In this document: positions 42,187 through 51,867 of the stretch, piece by piece
Numbering within the stretch: position 1 is the first letter of the stretch
Layout: each line of letters begins with the position of its first letter
Assembly: GCA_963559605.1 (NCBI GenBank)
Contig: CAUWLL010000012.1
Coordinates: 3,716 to 67,715, forward strand
From: Dorea_D sp963559605
GTDB taxonomy: Bacteria > Bacillota > Clostridia > Lachnospirales > Lachnospiraceae
DNA length: 64,000 nt
Direction: 5' to 3'
Notes under the pieces: generated by a model
What the model was told of the DNA's origin: nothing
Database searches by the model: none
The model's input: only the letters and a program-made list of their open reading frames with translations
Translations under genes and position numbers: made by a program

Positions 42187-42426
42187 ATGAGATTAGACAA
42201 ATTTTTAAAAGTATCCCGGCTGATCAAGCGCCGCACCGTAGCAAACGAGGCGTGTGATGCCGGGCGTGTATCCGTCAACGGCAGTGTGGCAAAAGCGTCT
42301 GTAAAAGTTAAGGTGGGGGATATTATAGAGATCCAGTTTGGAACAAAAACAGTAAAGGTAGAAGTTCTTGACATCCAGGAGACAACGAAAAAAGAAGAAG
42401 CAAAGGACTTGTTCAAATATTTGTAA
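42187..42426 (+). CDS. rqcP: S4-domain RNA-binding protein RqcP (YabO)
   Basis: A 79-residue protein almost entirely an S4 domain: MRLDKFLKVSRLIKRRTVAN and DAGRVSVNGSVAKASVKVKVGD (quoted in part). In Bacillus RqcP works with RqcH in ribosome-associated quality control by C-terminal alanine tailing. It precedes yabP as in Bacillus. Confidence 0.93.
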   Translation: MRLDKFLKVSRLIKRRTVANEACDAGRVSVNGSVAKASVKVKVGDIIEIQFGTKTVKVEVLDIQETTKKEEAKDLFKYL

Positions 42427-42470
42427 TAAACGGATACAACTTTTCATATGATTATTTAAGAAAGGTTGTG

Positions 42471-42761
42471 ATGGGTATGGAAGAAAGGGCGATTCAGAAA
42501 AATCATAAACTGGTCGTGAATAATCGAAAAACAAGCTTAGTGACGGGAGTCATAGACGTACTTTCTTTTGATCTGAATGAGATTCTATTGGAAACCCAGC
42601 AGGGAATGATGATGGTGAAAGGAACAGATCTGCACGTGAACAGGCTGAGTCTTGAAAAGGGAGAGGTGGATTTGTCGGGGAATATTGACAGCATCTCTTA
42701 TTCGGATATTCATGGGGCAGGAAAACAGGGGGAGAATCTGTTTTCGAAGCTGTTCAGGTAA
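42471..42761 (+). CDS. yabP: Sporulation protein YabP
   Basis: A 96-residue member of the YabP family: NHKLVVNNRKTSLVTGVIDV and FDLNEILLETQQG with LHVNRLSLEKGEVDLSGNID (parts). Needed for spore maturation in Bacillus; biochemical role unknown. ATG 42471 has AAAGG 5 bp away; ATG 42477 is an alternative. Confidence 0.93.
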   Translation: MGMEERAIQKNHKLVVNNRKTSLVTGVIDVLSFDLNEILLETQQGMMMVKGTDLHVNRLSLEKGEVDLSGNIDSISYSDIHGAGKQGENLFSKLFR

Positions 42762-42766
42762 TAAAA

Positions 42767-43132
42767 ATGCCGGAGATCAGAGAGGAAGTAATGATATTTT
42801 TTCTGGCAGTTCTTGCCGGGGCGATCGTGCGGCTTACATATCGTGTGCTACATTGTCTGCGGAAGATCGTGAGACACAGCCTTTTTATGATTGAAGCAGA
42901 AGACATTCTGTTCTGGATAGGAGCGGCTATTTATTTGTTTGTGCAGATTTACCACACAAGTGATGGTAGCGTTCGGTGGTATTTTGTGCTAGGTGTTGTG
43001 TTAGGAGTGATAATTTCTTCGGTTTTTATCGCACAGATAGAAAAAATGGGAAAAAAAATCTCCATTCTGCGGAAGAATAAATCGCGGGAAAAACTTGCAG
43101 AACAAAATAAAAAAAGTTATGATGTAATATAA
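42767..43132 (+). CDS. yabQ: Spore cortex protein YabQ
   Basis: A 121-residue membrane protein with about three or four hydrophobic segments (MIFFLAVLAGAIVRLTYRVL, FWIGAAIYLFVQIY, YFVLGVVLGVIISSVFIA) and a basic tail. Position between yabP and divIC and topology match YabQ, needed for cortex formation. It starts 5 bp after yabP. Confidence 0.85.
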   Translation: MPEIREEVMIFFLAVLAGAIVRLTYRVLHCLRKIVRHSLFMIEAEDILFWIGAAIYLFVQIYHTSDGSVRWYFVLGVVLGVIISSVFIAQIEKMGKKISILRKNKSREKLAEQNKKSYDVI

Positions 43133-43181
43133 TTAAGGGTGATGTCCGAAGAGATCAGGACAAAAGGGTGAGTAGATAATT

Positions 43182-43505
43182 ATGAATAACGTGAAAAAGA
43201 GAACGCGCACGAGACGCTCCGGTCGCCGTATGCAGGTGCACAAGCGAAGCATTCTTGCCATTATAGGCATTATTCTCATGTTGACAGTGGTAGTATCTGT
43301 TAATTCGGTAACGTTACGTGCGAAAGAGAGATCTTACATAACACAGGAAACCGAACTGAAAAAGCAGATTGACGAAGAAAAAGCAAGGGCGTTTGAAATC
43401 GATGACCTAGAAAAGTATGTAGGTACAGATGAATATGTAGAAGAAGTAGCCAGAGAGAAACTAGGACTGGTCTATGAAGGCGAAATTATATTCAAAGCAA
43501 AATAG
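43182..43505 (+). CDS. divIC: Septum formation initiator DivIC
   Basis: A 107-residue single-pass membrane protein: basic N-terminus (KKRTRTRRSGRR), one membrane helix (SILAIIGIILMLTVVVSV) and an extracytoplasmic coiled coil ending in YVEEVAREKLGLVYEGEIIFK, typical of the FtsB/DivIC family. Part of the divisome with FtsL and DivIB. Confidence 0.92.
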   Translation: MNNVKKRTRTRRSGRRMQVHKRSILAIIGIILMLTVVVSVNSVTLRAKERSYITQETELKKQIDEEKARAFEIDDLEKYVGTDEYVEEVAREKLGLVYEGEIIFKAK

Positions 43506-43524
43506 AACATAATGCACAGATGAT

Positions 43525-43562
43525 AAGCTTTAGGATGAAAATCCTAAAGCTTTCTGTTTTTT
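43525..43562 (+). terminator. Intrinsic terminator after divIC
   Basis: A perfect 12-bp stem (43525-43536 with 43541-43552) with a GAAA tetraloop, followed by a T-run from 43557. Confidence 0.93.
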
Positions 43563-43589
43563 CGCGCAAAATATGTAAAAGGGGAGAGA

Positions 43590-44996
43590 ATGATGGCAGA
43601 AGTAAAAGAAAAGGAATTATTTTTGAATCCATATGTTTTGCAGATGGACAAGTTTGCAGATTCGCTGATTCATTTGTCTAAAACTTTTTTAACACTGGAA
43701 GGATATAAAGGCGCATTTTCAGGGGAAGAGCTTGATCATATGTTTTCGAAGGTGACAGAAAAAGTGTGTGAGGACTGTGAGAACAGACAGGAATGCCTGG
43801 GAGAAAATAAGATAGATACCTATCAGATGCTGTGTGAGATCCTTTATGTGGTAGAAGATTATGGTGCGGAGATCAACGTGGAGTTAAAACGGAAACTGCA
43901 AAAGCAGTGCATCCGTGCGCCGAGGTTCTTGCGGGAGACATTGGAAGCATTTGAGAATGCGAAGCAGATTATGGTGTGGAATAATAAGCTGGTACAAAAC
44001 CGGGAAGGGTTCGCAGGGCAGATGAAAAGTTTTGCGAAAATGATACAGTATACTACAAGAGAGTTGGACGCAGGTATTTTTGAGGATGAGCATCTGGAAA
44101 AAAAGCTGAAAAATCATCTGAAAAAGCATGGGGTAAAAATGCTGTCCAGCGTGTTTTATATGACTCCGCAGGGGAAGTATGAAATTCATCTGACCGTCAA
44201 AGCCATGAAGGGGCATTGTATTGTGACTAAGGAGATGGCGGCAGAAGTAGGAAGATGTATCGGGCGCGTTATGACACCGCAGCAGGGGGAGCGTCCGATC
44301 TTGGGAGAGGAATATTGTACGGTAGCCTGTGTGGAAGGCGCGGGGTTTCATACGCTGCAGGGTGTGGCGAGGGTGGGAAAAGACGGGGATAAAGTGTCGG
44401 GGGACAGTTTTTTAATGACAGATCTTCCCGGAGGAAAGAAAGGGATCGCTTTGTCAGACGGCATGGGTTCCGGTGAAGACGCGTTTAAAGAAAGTACCAT
44501 GGTGGTGGAAATGCTGGAGGAGCTTCTGGAAGCCGGATTTCCTGTAAAGACAGCGATTCAGATGATGAATACCGCTCTTGTGATCGGACGGGAGGACGTG
44601 CGTTTTTCTACGGTGGATGTGTGTCTGTTTGACCTTTATGCGGGAAGCTGTGAATTTGTAAAAGCAGGGGCGTCAACTACATTTATCAAGAGGAAAAACA
44701 AGGTGGAGAGCATTCGTTCCACGACACTTCCCATTGGTGTGCTGCAAGAGATCGAGGTGGATGTGACGGAAAAAAGACTGGAGTCGGGAGACTTTGTCAT
44801 TATGGTAACGGACGGCGTGATGGATGCGCTTCCGGTGGGAGAACAGGAGACACTGCTGCGTACGTTTATTGAAGATGCGGCTACAGTAAATCCGAAGGAG
44901 CTGGCGCATCATTTATTGGAGCGAGTGTTGGAATGGGGACAGGAAAAGCCTGTGGATGACATGACGATCGTAACGGCGGGGATTTGGAAGCTTTAA
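43590..44996 (+). CDS. spoIIE: SpoIIE-like PP2C phosphatase lacking the membrane domain
   Basis: A 468-residue protein. The C-terminal two-fifths is the PP2C phosphatase domain (VSGDSFLMTDLP, ALSDGMGSGEDA, STVDVCLFDL, VMVTDGVMDA-like FVIMVTDGVMDA), which dephosphorylates SpoIIAA and activates sigma-F. The N-terminal part is a soluble region with a cysteine cluster (CEDCENRQEC). The multispanning membrane domain of Bacillus SpoIIE (about 330 residues, total 827) is absent. It lies in the classical gene order before tilS, supporting the assignment. GGGGAGAGA precedes ATG 43590. Confidence 0.9.
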   Translation: MMAEVKEKELFLNPYVLQMDKFADSLIHLSKTFLTLEGYKGAFSGEELDHMFSKVTEKVCEDCENRQECLGENKIDTYQMLCEILYVVEDYGAEINVELKRKLQKQCIRAPRFLRETLEAFENAKQIMVWNNKLVQNREGFAGQMKSFAKMIQYTTRELDAGIFEDEHLEKKLKNHLKKHGVKMLSSVFYMTPQGKYEIHLTVKAMKGHCIVTKEMAAEVGRCIGRVMTPQQGERPILGEEYCTVACVEGAGFHTLQGVARVGKDGDKVSGDSFLMTDLPGGKKGIALSDGMGSGEDAFKESTMVVEMLEELLEAGFPVKTAIQMMNTALVIGREDVRFSTVDVCLFDLYAGSCEFVKAGASTTFIKRKNKVESIRSTTLPIGVLQEIEVDVTEKRLESGDFVIMVTDGVMDALPVGEQETLLRTFIEDAATVNPKELAHHLLERVLEWGQEKPVDDMTIVTAGIWKL

Positions 44997-45078
44997 GAAA
45001 ACTTGCTTTTTAAAGAGAAATTATATATATTAAAGTCAGACAGAAGGAAAATACAGAAAGAGTAAGAGACAGAAGGTA

Positions 45079-46455
45079 ATGGATTTATATCAGAAAGTTA
45101 AGGCATATGTGGGAAAATGGCAGATGCTGGAGAAGGATGATGTTGTGATAGCGGGCGTATCAGGAGGGGCAGATTCGGTATGCCTTCTTTTCATGCTGTT
45201 GGAGCTGAAAAAGGAAATCGGCTTTTCGCTTTTGGCAGTACATGTCAATCATGGGATCCGGGGGGGAGCCGCGGACAGGGACGAAGCATATGTGCGGGAG
45301 CTGTGCCGGAAGTGGGAGACAGATTTGAAAGTTTATCATCAAGACGTACCTTCCTATGCAAAACGACATAAGCTGACGGAAGAAGAAGCAGGGCGTGAGG
45401 TAAGAAGGAAGTGTTTTCAAGAGACGCTGGAAGAAGCCGGGGGAACCCGTATAGCCCTTGCACATCATGAGAACGACAATGCAGAGACGCTTATTTTTCA
45501 TCTGTGCAGGGGAACCGGGCTGAAGGGGCTTGGGGGAATGGAACCGGTGAACGGAAAATGGATACGTCCGCTTTTGTGTCTGGAACGGAAAGAGATTGCA
45601 TGTTATCTCAGGATACGGGGAATACCTTATTGTGTAGATGAAACAAATGAGGATAACCGTTATACGAGAAATTATATCCGCAGAGAGATTATTTCCGGTC
45701 TGGAAGCCCATGTAAATACAGAGAGTGTCCGACATATGGCGGAGGCGATGGAGAAACTTCGGAGTCTTGCGGGATACGTAGAAAGAGAGACAGAGAATTA
45801 TGAGAGACGCTGTGTGAAGCGGCAGGAGAAGAAATACGTATTATATAAAGAAGAGTATGAGAAAGTCCCGGAAGAACTGCGGGAGTATGTGCTCCACCGG
45901 ATGCTTTGCATGGCTGCCGGGAAGAAAAAGGATGTGGAGTACGTTCATATCAGGATACTGGAGGAACTTTTGAAGCGCCAGACCGGAAGAAGCGCAGATT
46001 TCCCCTATGGATTGAAAGCCAGAAGGTGTTACGAGGGAATCGTGCTGTATCGGGAGGGGGATAAGGCGGCTCTGCCGGAGGAAGAGGCCGGAGAGGGCGA
46101 GTTTCAGATGCGTATTTTTGAAAATACAGCGAAAGAAATAACATTTCCACAAAACCCCTACACGAAATGGTTTGATTATGATATAATAAAAAATACTGTT
46201 AAAATCAGACATAGACAACCGGGGGACTATATTACAATTAACAGCTCCGGTGGTACAAAGAAACTGAAACAGTATTTTACAGACGAAAAGATTCCGCAGG
46301 AAAAAAGAGATTCTATATGGCTTGCGGCGGACGGAAACCATATTCTCTGGGTTGTGGGATACAGACAGAATCAGGCATATCAGATTACAGAGCATACAAA
46401 AAGAATTTTAGAAATTGCATGTTACGGAGGAGAAGAAGATGGCAGAGACAATTAA
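45079..46455 (+). CDS. tilS: tRNA(Ile)-lysidine synthase
   Basis: Converts C34 of the tRNA-Ile(CAU) to lysidine. A 458-residue enzyme with PP-loop GVSGGADSVCLL, the HVNHGIRG segment and LAHHENDNAETLIFHLCRGTG. A C-terminal domain (RQPGDYITINSSGGTKKLKQYF, in part) is also typical. AAGGT precedes ATG 45079. It overlaps hpt by 17 bp. Confidence 0.95.
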   Translation: MDLYQKVKAYVGKWQMLEKDDVVIAGVSGGADSVCLLFMLLELKKEIGFSLLAVHVNHGIRGGAADRDEAYVRELCRKWETDLKVYHQDVPSYAKRHKLTEEEAGREVRRKCFQETLEEAGGTRIALAHHENDNAETLIFHLCRGTGLKGLGGMEPVNGKWIRPLLCLERKEIACYLRIRGIPYCVDETNEDNRYTRNYIRREIISGLEAHVNTESVRHMAEAMEKLRSLAGYVERETENYERRCVKRQEKKYVLYKEEYEKVPEELREYVLHRMLCMAAGKKKDVEYVHIRILEELLKRQTGRSADFPYGLKARRCYEGIVLYREGDKAALPEEEAGEGEFQMRIFENTAKEITFPQNPYTKWFDYDIIKNTVKIRHRQPGDYITINSSGGTKKLKQYFTDEKIPQEKRDSIWLAADGNHILWVVGYRQNQAYQITEHTKRILEIACYGGEEDGRDN

Positions 46456-46966
46456 AGTATTAGTTACGGAAGAGGAAGTAGACAGAAAGATTCGAGAGCT
46501 CGGAGAGCAGATCAGCAGAGATTATGCAGGCAGACAGGTACATCTTATCTGTGTGTTAAAGGGCGGAGTGTTCTTTATGTGCGAACTGGCAAAAAGAATT
46601 TCTGTGCCGGTATCCATGGATTTTATGAGTGTCAGCAGTTATGGAGACGGAACGTCATCCAGCGGAGTTGTTAAGATCGCAAAGGATCTGGATGAGACGT
46701 TAGAGGGGAAAGACGTTCTTGTTGTGGAAGATATTATCGATTCAGGACGTACCCTTTATTATCTGCTGGATGTTTTGAAGAAGAGAAATCCAAACAGTAT
46801 GCGTTTGTGTACACTTTTGGATAAACCGGACAGAAGAGTGCGGGATGTGAAGGTAGACTATGTAGGATTTGAGATCCCGGATGAATTTGTAGTCGGTTAT
46901 GGACTAGATTATGCTCAAAAATACAGAAATCTGCCATATATTGGCGTAGTAGAAGGCGTGGAGTAG
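46439..46966 (+). CDS. hpt: Hypoxanthine phosphoribosyltransferase
   Basis: Salvages hypoxanthine and guanine with PRPP. A 175-residue enzyme with the CVLKGGVFFMCELAKRI segment and the PRPP loop VLVVEDIIDSGRTL. ATG 46439 is preceded by GGAGGAG and lies inside the end of tilS, as in Bacillus where tilS, hpt and ftsH are linked. Confidence 0.96.
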   Translation: MAETIKVLVTEEEVDRKIRELGEQISRDYAGRQVHLICVLKGGVFFMCELAKRISVPVSMDFMSVSSYGDGTSSSGVVKIAKDLDETLEGKDVLVVEDIIDSGRTLYYLLDVLKKRNPNSMRLCTLLDKPDRRVRDVKVDYVGFEIPDEFVVGYGLDYAQKYRNLPYIGVVEGVE

Positions 46967-46980
46967 AAAGGGGTAAGGCA

Positions 46981-48849
46981 TTGAACGATAAAAACGGCAG
47001 AGGGATAAGCAGGTTTGCGCTACCAGTATTTTTTATATTTATGCTGGTCATGTTCTGGCTTGCAAATACTATGGGACAGAGGGAGAGTGAACTCTCCAGA
47101 AAAGAGTTTGAACAGCTTGTGGAGATCGCAAGTGTGAAAAAGGTCACGGTCATACAGAACAGAGACGTTCCTACGGGAAGGATCGAAATCGAGATGAACG
47201 TTGCCGGCGGTAAGCAGAGCAGCAAGAAACAGATGTACGTATCGGATGTGAATGAGATACAGGAATTTTTAGAGAGCAAGTCGGTGGATTTTGAGGTGTT
47301 GGACGTTCCAAGGGAAAGCTGGCTCACGACCATTATCGTACCGATCGGTCTGACGATTCTGGGGCTCTTCTTTATCTTTACAGTGATGAACCGTCAAGGC
47401 GGAGGAGGAGCAGGGGCAAAAGCCATGAGTTTTGGAAAAAGCCGTGCGCGTCTCAGTACGGAGAAAGATAAGAAGGTTACTTTCGAGCAGGTGGCAGGCT
47501 TGCAGGAGGAGAAAGAAGATCTGGAGGAGATCGTGGATTTCTTAAAATCTCCGAAGAAATATATTCAGGTAGGCGCAAGAATCCCGAAAGGTGTGCTCCT
47601 TGTAGGACCTCCGGGAACGGGAAAGACATTGCTTGCAAAAGCGGTAGCAGGAGAGGCAGGCGTTCCGTTCTTCACGATTTCCGGTTCGGATTTTGTGGAG
47701 ATGTTTGTAGGTGTAGGTGCGTCCAGAGTCCGTGACCTTTTTGAGGACGCGAAGAAAAATGCGCCGTGTATTATTTTTATCGATGAGATTGACGCAGTTG
47801 CCAGAAGCCGTGGAACCGGAATGGGCGGCGGACATGACGAGAGAGAACAGACGTTGAATCAGCTTCTTGTGGAGATGGACGGATTTGGAGTTAATGAAGG
47901 AATCATCGTTATGGCGGCAACAAACCGTGTAGATATTTTGGACCGTGCGATTCTTCGTCCGGGACGTTTCGACAGAAAAGTTATGGTGGGGCGTCCGGAT
48001 GTGAAGGGCAGAGAAGAGATTTTGAAAGTTCACGCAAAAGGCAAGCCTCTTAGTGAAGAGATCGATCTGAAGCAGATTGCTCAGACAACCGCCGGATTTA
48101 CCGGAGCGGATCTGGAGAATCTTCTGAACGAGGCGGCGATACTGGCTGCGAAAGACGAGAGAGTATACCTGAAACAGTCGGATATAAAAGAGGCTTTTGT
48201 AAAAGTCGGAATCGGAGCAGAGAAGAAGAGCCGTATTATTTCCGAGAAAGAGCGGAGGATCACGGCATTCCATGAGGCGGGGCATGCGATCTTGTTCCAT
48301 GTGCTGCCGGATGTAGGGCCGGTTTACAGCGTATCGATCATTCCTACCGGAAGTGCGGGCGGATACACTATGCCGCTTCCGGAAAATGACGATATGTTTA
48401 ACACAAAAGGGAAGATGCTTCAGGATATTACGGTATCTCTTGGCGGACGCGTTGCGGAGGAAGAAGTGTTTGACGATATTACGACCGGAGCGTCTCAGGA
48501 TATTAAGCAAGCGACAAGTATTGCCAAATCCATGGTTACCAAGTTTGGTATGTCGGAGACGGTAGGTCTTGTGAACTATGACAGCGATAACGACGAGGTG
48601 TTTATCGGACGCGATCTTGCCCACACATCCAGAGGGTATGGAGAGAGTGTGGCAACAACCATTGACAAGGAGGTAAAACGCATCATCGACGAATGCTATG
48701 AGAAAGCAAAAGCGATCATTCGGGAACACAATGATGTGCTTCATGCATGTTCGGAGCTTTTGCTGGAGAAAGAAAAAATTTCCCGTGAGGAGTTTGAAGC
48801 ACTGTTTCAACAGGAAGAAGCAGAAGAAGCGGGTGAAGCCGAAGAATAG
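46981..48849 (+). CDS. ftsH: ATP-dependent zinc metalloprotease FtsH
   Basis: A 622-residue membrane AAA+ protease. Two membrane helices (near residues 10-30 and 110-130) flank an extracytoplasmic domain. The AAA module has Walker A GPPGTGKTLLAK, Walker B CIIFIDEIDAV and the SRH region RPGRFDRKV. The zinc motif HEAGH lies near residue 430. The start is TTG 46981 with AAAGGGG upstream. It degrades membrane proteins and regulators and is needed for sporulation in Bacillus. Confidence 0.97.
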   Translation: MNDKNGRGISRFALPVFFIFMLVMFWLANTMGQRESELSRKEFEQLVEIASVKKVTVIQNRDVPTGRIEIEMNVAGGKQSSKKQMYVSDVNEIQEFLESKSVDFEVLDVPRESWLTTIIVPIGLTILGLFFIFTVMNRQGGGGAGAKAMSFGKSRARLSTEKDKKVTFEQVAGLQEEKEDLEEIVDFLKSPKKYIQVGARIPKGVLLVGPPGTGKTLLAKAVAGEAGVPFFTISGSDFVEMFVGVGASRVRDLFEDAKKNAPCIIFIDEIDAVARSRGTGMGGGHDEREQTLNQLLVEMDGFGVNEGIIVMAATNRVDILDRAILRPGRFDRKVMVGRPDVKGREEILKVHAKGKPLSEEIDLKQIAQTTAGFTGADLENLLNEAAILAAKDERVYLKQSDIKEAFVKVGIGAEKKSRIISEKERRITAFHEAGHAILFHVLPDVGPVYSVSIIPTGSAGGYTMPLPENDDMFNTKGKMLQDITVSLGGRVAEEEVFDDITTGASQDIKQATSIAKSMVTKFGMSETVGLVNYDSDNDEVFIGRDLAHTSRGYGESVATTIDKEVKRIIDECYEKAKAIIREHNDVLHACSELLLEKEKISREEFEALFQQEEAEEAGEAEE

Positions 48850-48877
48850 TGGCAGATTTGACAGAGAGGGAAAGTGC

Positions 48878-50929
48878 ATGAATGAACAGGCTTTGTTTTG
48901 CTACGGAACTGCACCATATGTAGAACCACCGGAACCGAAATGTAACGAGACCGTTACATTTCGGTTCCGGACTGCAAAGGATGAAAATATTTGTATCCGG
49001 CTTTTGACGGAAGAGGGCGGATATGATATGAAAAAAGAATATACGGAAGGAATGTTTGATTTTTACCGTCTGGATCGGAAACTGGGCAGCGATATGTTCC
49101 GTTACAGTTTTGAGATACGGGAAGGAGATGCGGTATGGTATTATAATCGCTGCGGGCTTGCCAGTGAAATCGTACCGTTTTATGATTTTCGGATCGCCCC
49201 CGGATTTTCCACGCCGGACTGGGCAAAAGGCGCCGTCATGTATCAGATCTATATCGATCGGTTTTATAATGGCGACCCTTCCAATGACGTAGAGACAAAT
49301 GAGTATTATTATATCGGGGATTACAGTAAGAAAGTCGAAGACTGGAACCAGTATCCGAACTCGAATATGGGAGTGCGGGAGTTTTATGGCGGAGACCTTC
49401 AGGGAGTCATCCAAAAACTGGATTATTTGCAGGAGCTGGGCGTAGAGGTGCTTTATTTTAATCCGTTGTTTGTGTCTCCGTCTAACCACAAGTACGATAC
49501 GCAGGATTATGACTATATTGATCCTCATTGTGGAATTATCGAAGAGGATGGCGGAGAAGTTCTTTCGAACGGAGTGACGGATAATGTGAATGCGTCTAAA
49601 TATAAAATTCGGACGACGTCTCTGAAAAATCTGGAAGCCAGTAACGCATTGTTTGCGAAACTGGTGGAAGAAGCCCATGAACGCGGAATGAAGGTAATCC
49701 TGGACGGCGTATTTAATCACTGTGGTTCTTTTAATAAGTGGATGGATAGAGAGAGGATCTACGAAAACCGACAGGGGTATCAGCCGGGAGCGTATATTTC
49801 CAAGGACAGCCCTTATCGGAAATATTTCCGTTTCTATAAAGAGGCGGACACAGATTGGCCGTACAATGGCGGCTATGACGGATGGTGGGCGCATAATACT
49901 CTGCCGAAGCTGAACTATGAGGACTCCCGAGAACTGGAAGATTATATTCTGGAGGTTGGAAGAAAATGGGTATCGCCGCCGTACAATGCAGACGGATGGC
50001 GTTTGGATGTGGCGGCAGATCTGGGGATGAGTAACGAGTATAATCATCAGTTCTGGAAAAAGTTCCGCCGGGCAGTGAAGGAGGCGAATCCGGAGGCGAT
50101 CATTCTGGCAGAGCATTACGGAGACTGTAGCGAATGGCTTCAGGGAGACGAATGGGATACCGTTATGAACTATGATGCATTTATGGAGCCGATCACGTGG
50201 TTTTTGACTGGAATGGAAAAGCACAGTGATGAGATGAGAGAGGAACTCCGTGGAAATGTAGAGTGCTTTGAGGGAGCGATGTCTCACCATATGTCCAATA
50301 TGCTGACGCCGTCTCTACTGACGGCAATGAACGAATTGTCCAACCATGACCACTCCCGTTTCCTTACAAGGACGAACCATATGGTGGGGCGGGCGAAGGA
50401 TTTGGGACCGAAGATGGCGGAGGAATTTGTAAATCCTGCCGTTATGAGAGAAGCCGTTGTATTTCAGATGACATGGATCGGGGCGCCGACGGTTTACTAT
50501 GGAGATGAGGCAGGCGTGTGTGGGTTCACAGATCCGGATAACCGCAGAACTTATCCGTGGGGAAATGAAGATCGGGAGATGCTGGAGTTTCATAAAGATA
50601 TGATTCGGATCCACAAGGAGCATCCGGTTTTGAAAACAGGAGCAGTAAAGATGCTTCCGACAAGGGAGAATATTCTGGCATACGCAAGATTTGCAGGAGA
50701 GGAGCAGATTGTTGTTATTCTGAATAATAACAGTGAGCTTACGGAAATTACCGTTCCGGTCTGGGGAGCGGAAGTCCCGATGAAAGCAAGAATGAAGCGT
50801 TTGATGTATTCTTATGAAAACGGATATACGGTGGAGCCGGAAGAGTATCTGATAAGAGACGGAGAATTGGTTGTGAATATGGGTGCGTATTCTGCACTGG
50901 TTCTTATAACGACGATAGACGAGACATAA
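48878..50929 (+). CDS. Glycoside hydrolase family 13 alpha-amylase (neopullulanase/cyclomaltodextrinase-like)
   Basis: A 683-residue cytoplasmic enzyme without a signal peptide. An N-terminal beta domain (about residues 1-110) is followed by the catalytic barrel: VILDGVFNHCG (region I), DGWRLDVAADL (nucleophile Asp), ILAEHYGD (acid Glu) and SNHDHSRFL (third Asp). The YQIYIDRFYNGD start of the barrel is typical of neopullulanase-like members. It likely degrades imported maltodextrins or glycogen, complementing glgC/glgD. ATG 48878 has GAGGGAA upstream; the frame opens far upstream inside ftsH but that part is spurious. Confidence 0.93.
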   Translation: MNEQALFCYGTAPYVEPPEPKCNETVTFRFRTAKDENICIRLLTEEGGYDMKKEYTEGMFDFYRLDRKLGSDMFRYSFEIREGDAVWYYNRCGLASEIVPFYDFRIAPGFSTPDWAKGAVMYQIYIDRFYNGDPSNDVETNEYYYIGDYSKKVEDWNQYPNSNMGVREFYGGDLQGVIQKLDYLQELGVEVLYFNPLFVSPSNHKYDTQDYDYIDPHCGIIEEDGGEVLSNGVTDNVNASKYKIRTTSLKNLEASNALFAKLVEEAHERGMKVILDGVFNHCGSFNKWMDRERIYENRQGYQPGAYISKDSPYRKYFRFYKEADTDWPYNGGYDGWWAHNTLPKLNYEDSRELEDYILEVGRKWVSPPYNADGWRLDVAADLGMSNEYNHQFWKKFRRAVKEANPEAIILAEHYGDCSEWLQGDEWDTVMNYDAFMEPITWFLTGMEKHSDEMREELRGNVECFEGAMSHHMSNMLTPSLLTAMNELSNHDHSRFLTRTNHMVGRAKDLGPKMAEEFVNPAVMREAVVFQMTWIGAPTVYYGDEAGVCGFTDPDNRRTYPWGNEDREMLEFHKDMIRIHKEHPVLKTGAVKMLPTRENILAYARFAGEEQIVVILNNNSELTEITVPVWGAEVPMKARMKRLMYSYENGYTVEPEEYLIRDGELVVNMGAYSALVLITTIDET

Positions 50930-50937
50930 ATTAAAAT

Positions 50938-50975
50938 CAGGGACGTAGGAAAAGTACAGCTTTCCTACGTCCCTG
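50938..50975. terminator. Bidirectional terminator between the amylase and map
   Basis: A perfect 15-bp stem, 50938-50952 with 50961-50975, and an 8-nt loop. Flanks are T-rich on the minus-strand side (for map) and weakly so on the plus side. Confidence 0.85.
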
Positions 50976-50981
50976 CTAAAG

Positions 50982-51791
50982 TTATTTTGACAATACTTCC
51001 GCGCCTGTTTCGGTGATCAGGACCATGTATTCTACCTGTGCAGACAGACCGTCGTCCAGCGTATAGACAGTCCAGTCGTTATCTTCGTCGATAAAGAAGT
51101 CGGGACCGCCTTCATTCACCATGGGTTCTATGGTGAACATCATGCCCGGAACGAGGACCATCTCAGAACCTTTAGGGGTGACATAGCTGACAAAGGGTTC
51201 TTCGTGAAACTCCAGTCCGATTCCGTGTCCGCCAATGTCTTCTACAACAGAGTAACCGTTTGCCTGTGCATGAGAATGAATGGCGTGTGCGATGTCACCC
51301 AAGTGTCCCCAAGGTTTTGCCTGTGCAAGACCCAGTTCCACGCACTCTTTTGTGACGCGGACAATCTTCTCTGCCTCAGGGGATAGATTTCCGATGGTAA
51401 ACATGCGAGAGGCATCGGAATAATATCCGTTTAAATTGGTTGACACATCTACATTGATAATGTCGCCTTCCTCCAGAATGTCGTATTCATTTGGGATTCC
51501 GTGACAAACTACATTGTTGATGGATGTGCATACGCTTTTCGGGAAACCCTGATAACCAAGAGGGGCGGGAGTGCCGCCGTGTGCGGTTGTAAAATCATAT
51601 ACAAGTTTATCGATCTCGGCGGTGCTCATGCCGGGAGCGATATGCGCGGCTACATGATCCAGTACGGCGGTGTTTAAGTCGGCGCTTTTTTTGATCGCTT
51701 TAATCTGCTCCGGTGTCTTGAGGAGTGAACGGTCAGGAACGATATGCCCTTTTGCCTGAAGTGTCCATAATTTCAAATCTAACTTATCCAA
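50982..51791 (-). CDS. map: Methionine aminopeptidase type I
   Basis: Removes the initiator methionine. A 269-residue enzyme with all five metal ligands in their usual context: Asp in INVDVS, Asp in YYSDASR, His in GGHGIG, Glu in FTIEPM and Glu in AQVEYMV. A short N-terminal extension (about 20 residues) precedes the catalytic domain. Single-gene unit divergent from pfkA. Confidence 0.95.
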   Translation of the reverse strand: MDKLDLKLWTLQAKGHIVPDRSLLKTPEQIKAIKKSADLNTAVLDHVAAHIAPGMSTAEIDKLVYDFTTAHGGTPAPLGYQGFPKSVCTSINNVVCHGIPNEYDILEEGDIINVDVSTNLNGYYSDASRMFTIGNLSPEAEKIVRVTKECVELGLAQAKPWGHLGDIAHAIHSHAQANGYSVVEDIGGHGIGLEFHEEPFVSYVTPKGSEMVLVPGMMFTIEPMVNEGGPDFFIDEDNDWTVYTLDDGLSAQVEYMVLITETGAEVLSK

Positions 51792-51867
51792 TTTCTTACC
51801 TGCTTTCTGTTAAGGTTTTATATACTGCAAACTATTCAACCATTATATCACTTTTTATGCGCTTTGA

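Noticed and set aside
48698..48877. 60-codon upstream extension of the amylase
   Set aside because: It overlaps ftsH in another frame, and family homology plus a ribosome binding site start at 48878.
47542..48879. 445-codon minus-strand frame opposite ftsH
   Set aside because: Same reasoning: the plus-strand product is unmistakably FtsH.
48716..50290. 524-codon minus-strand frame across ftsH end and the amylase
   Set aside because: It lies opposite two well-identified genes, has no family similarity I recognise and arises from codon bias.
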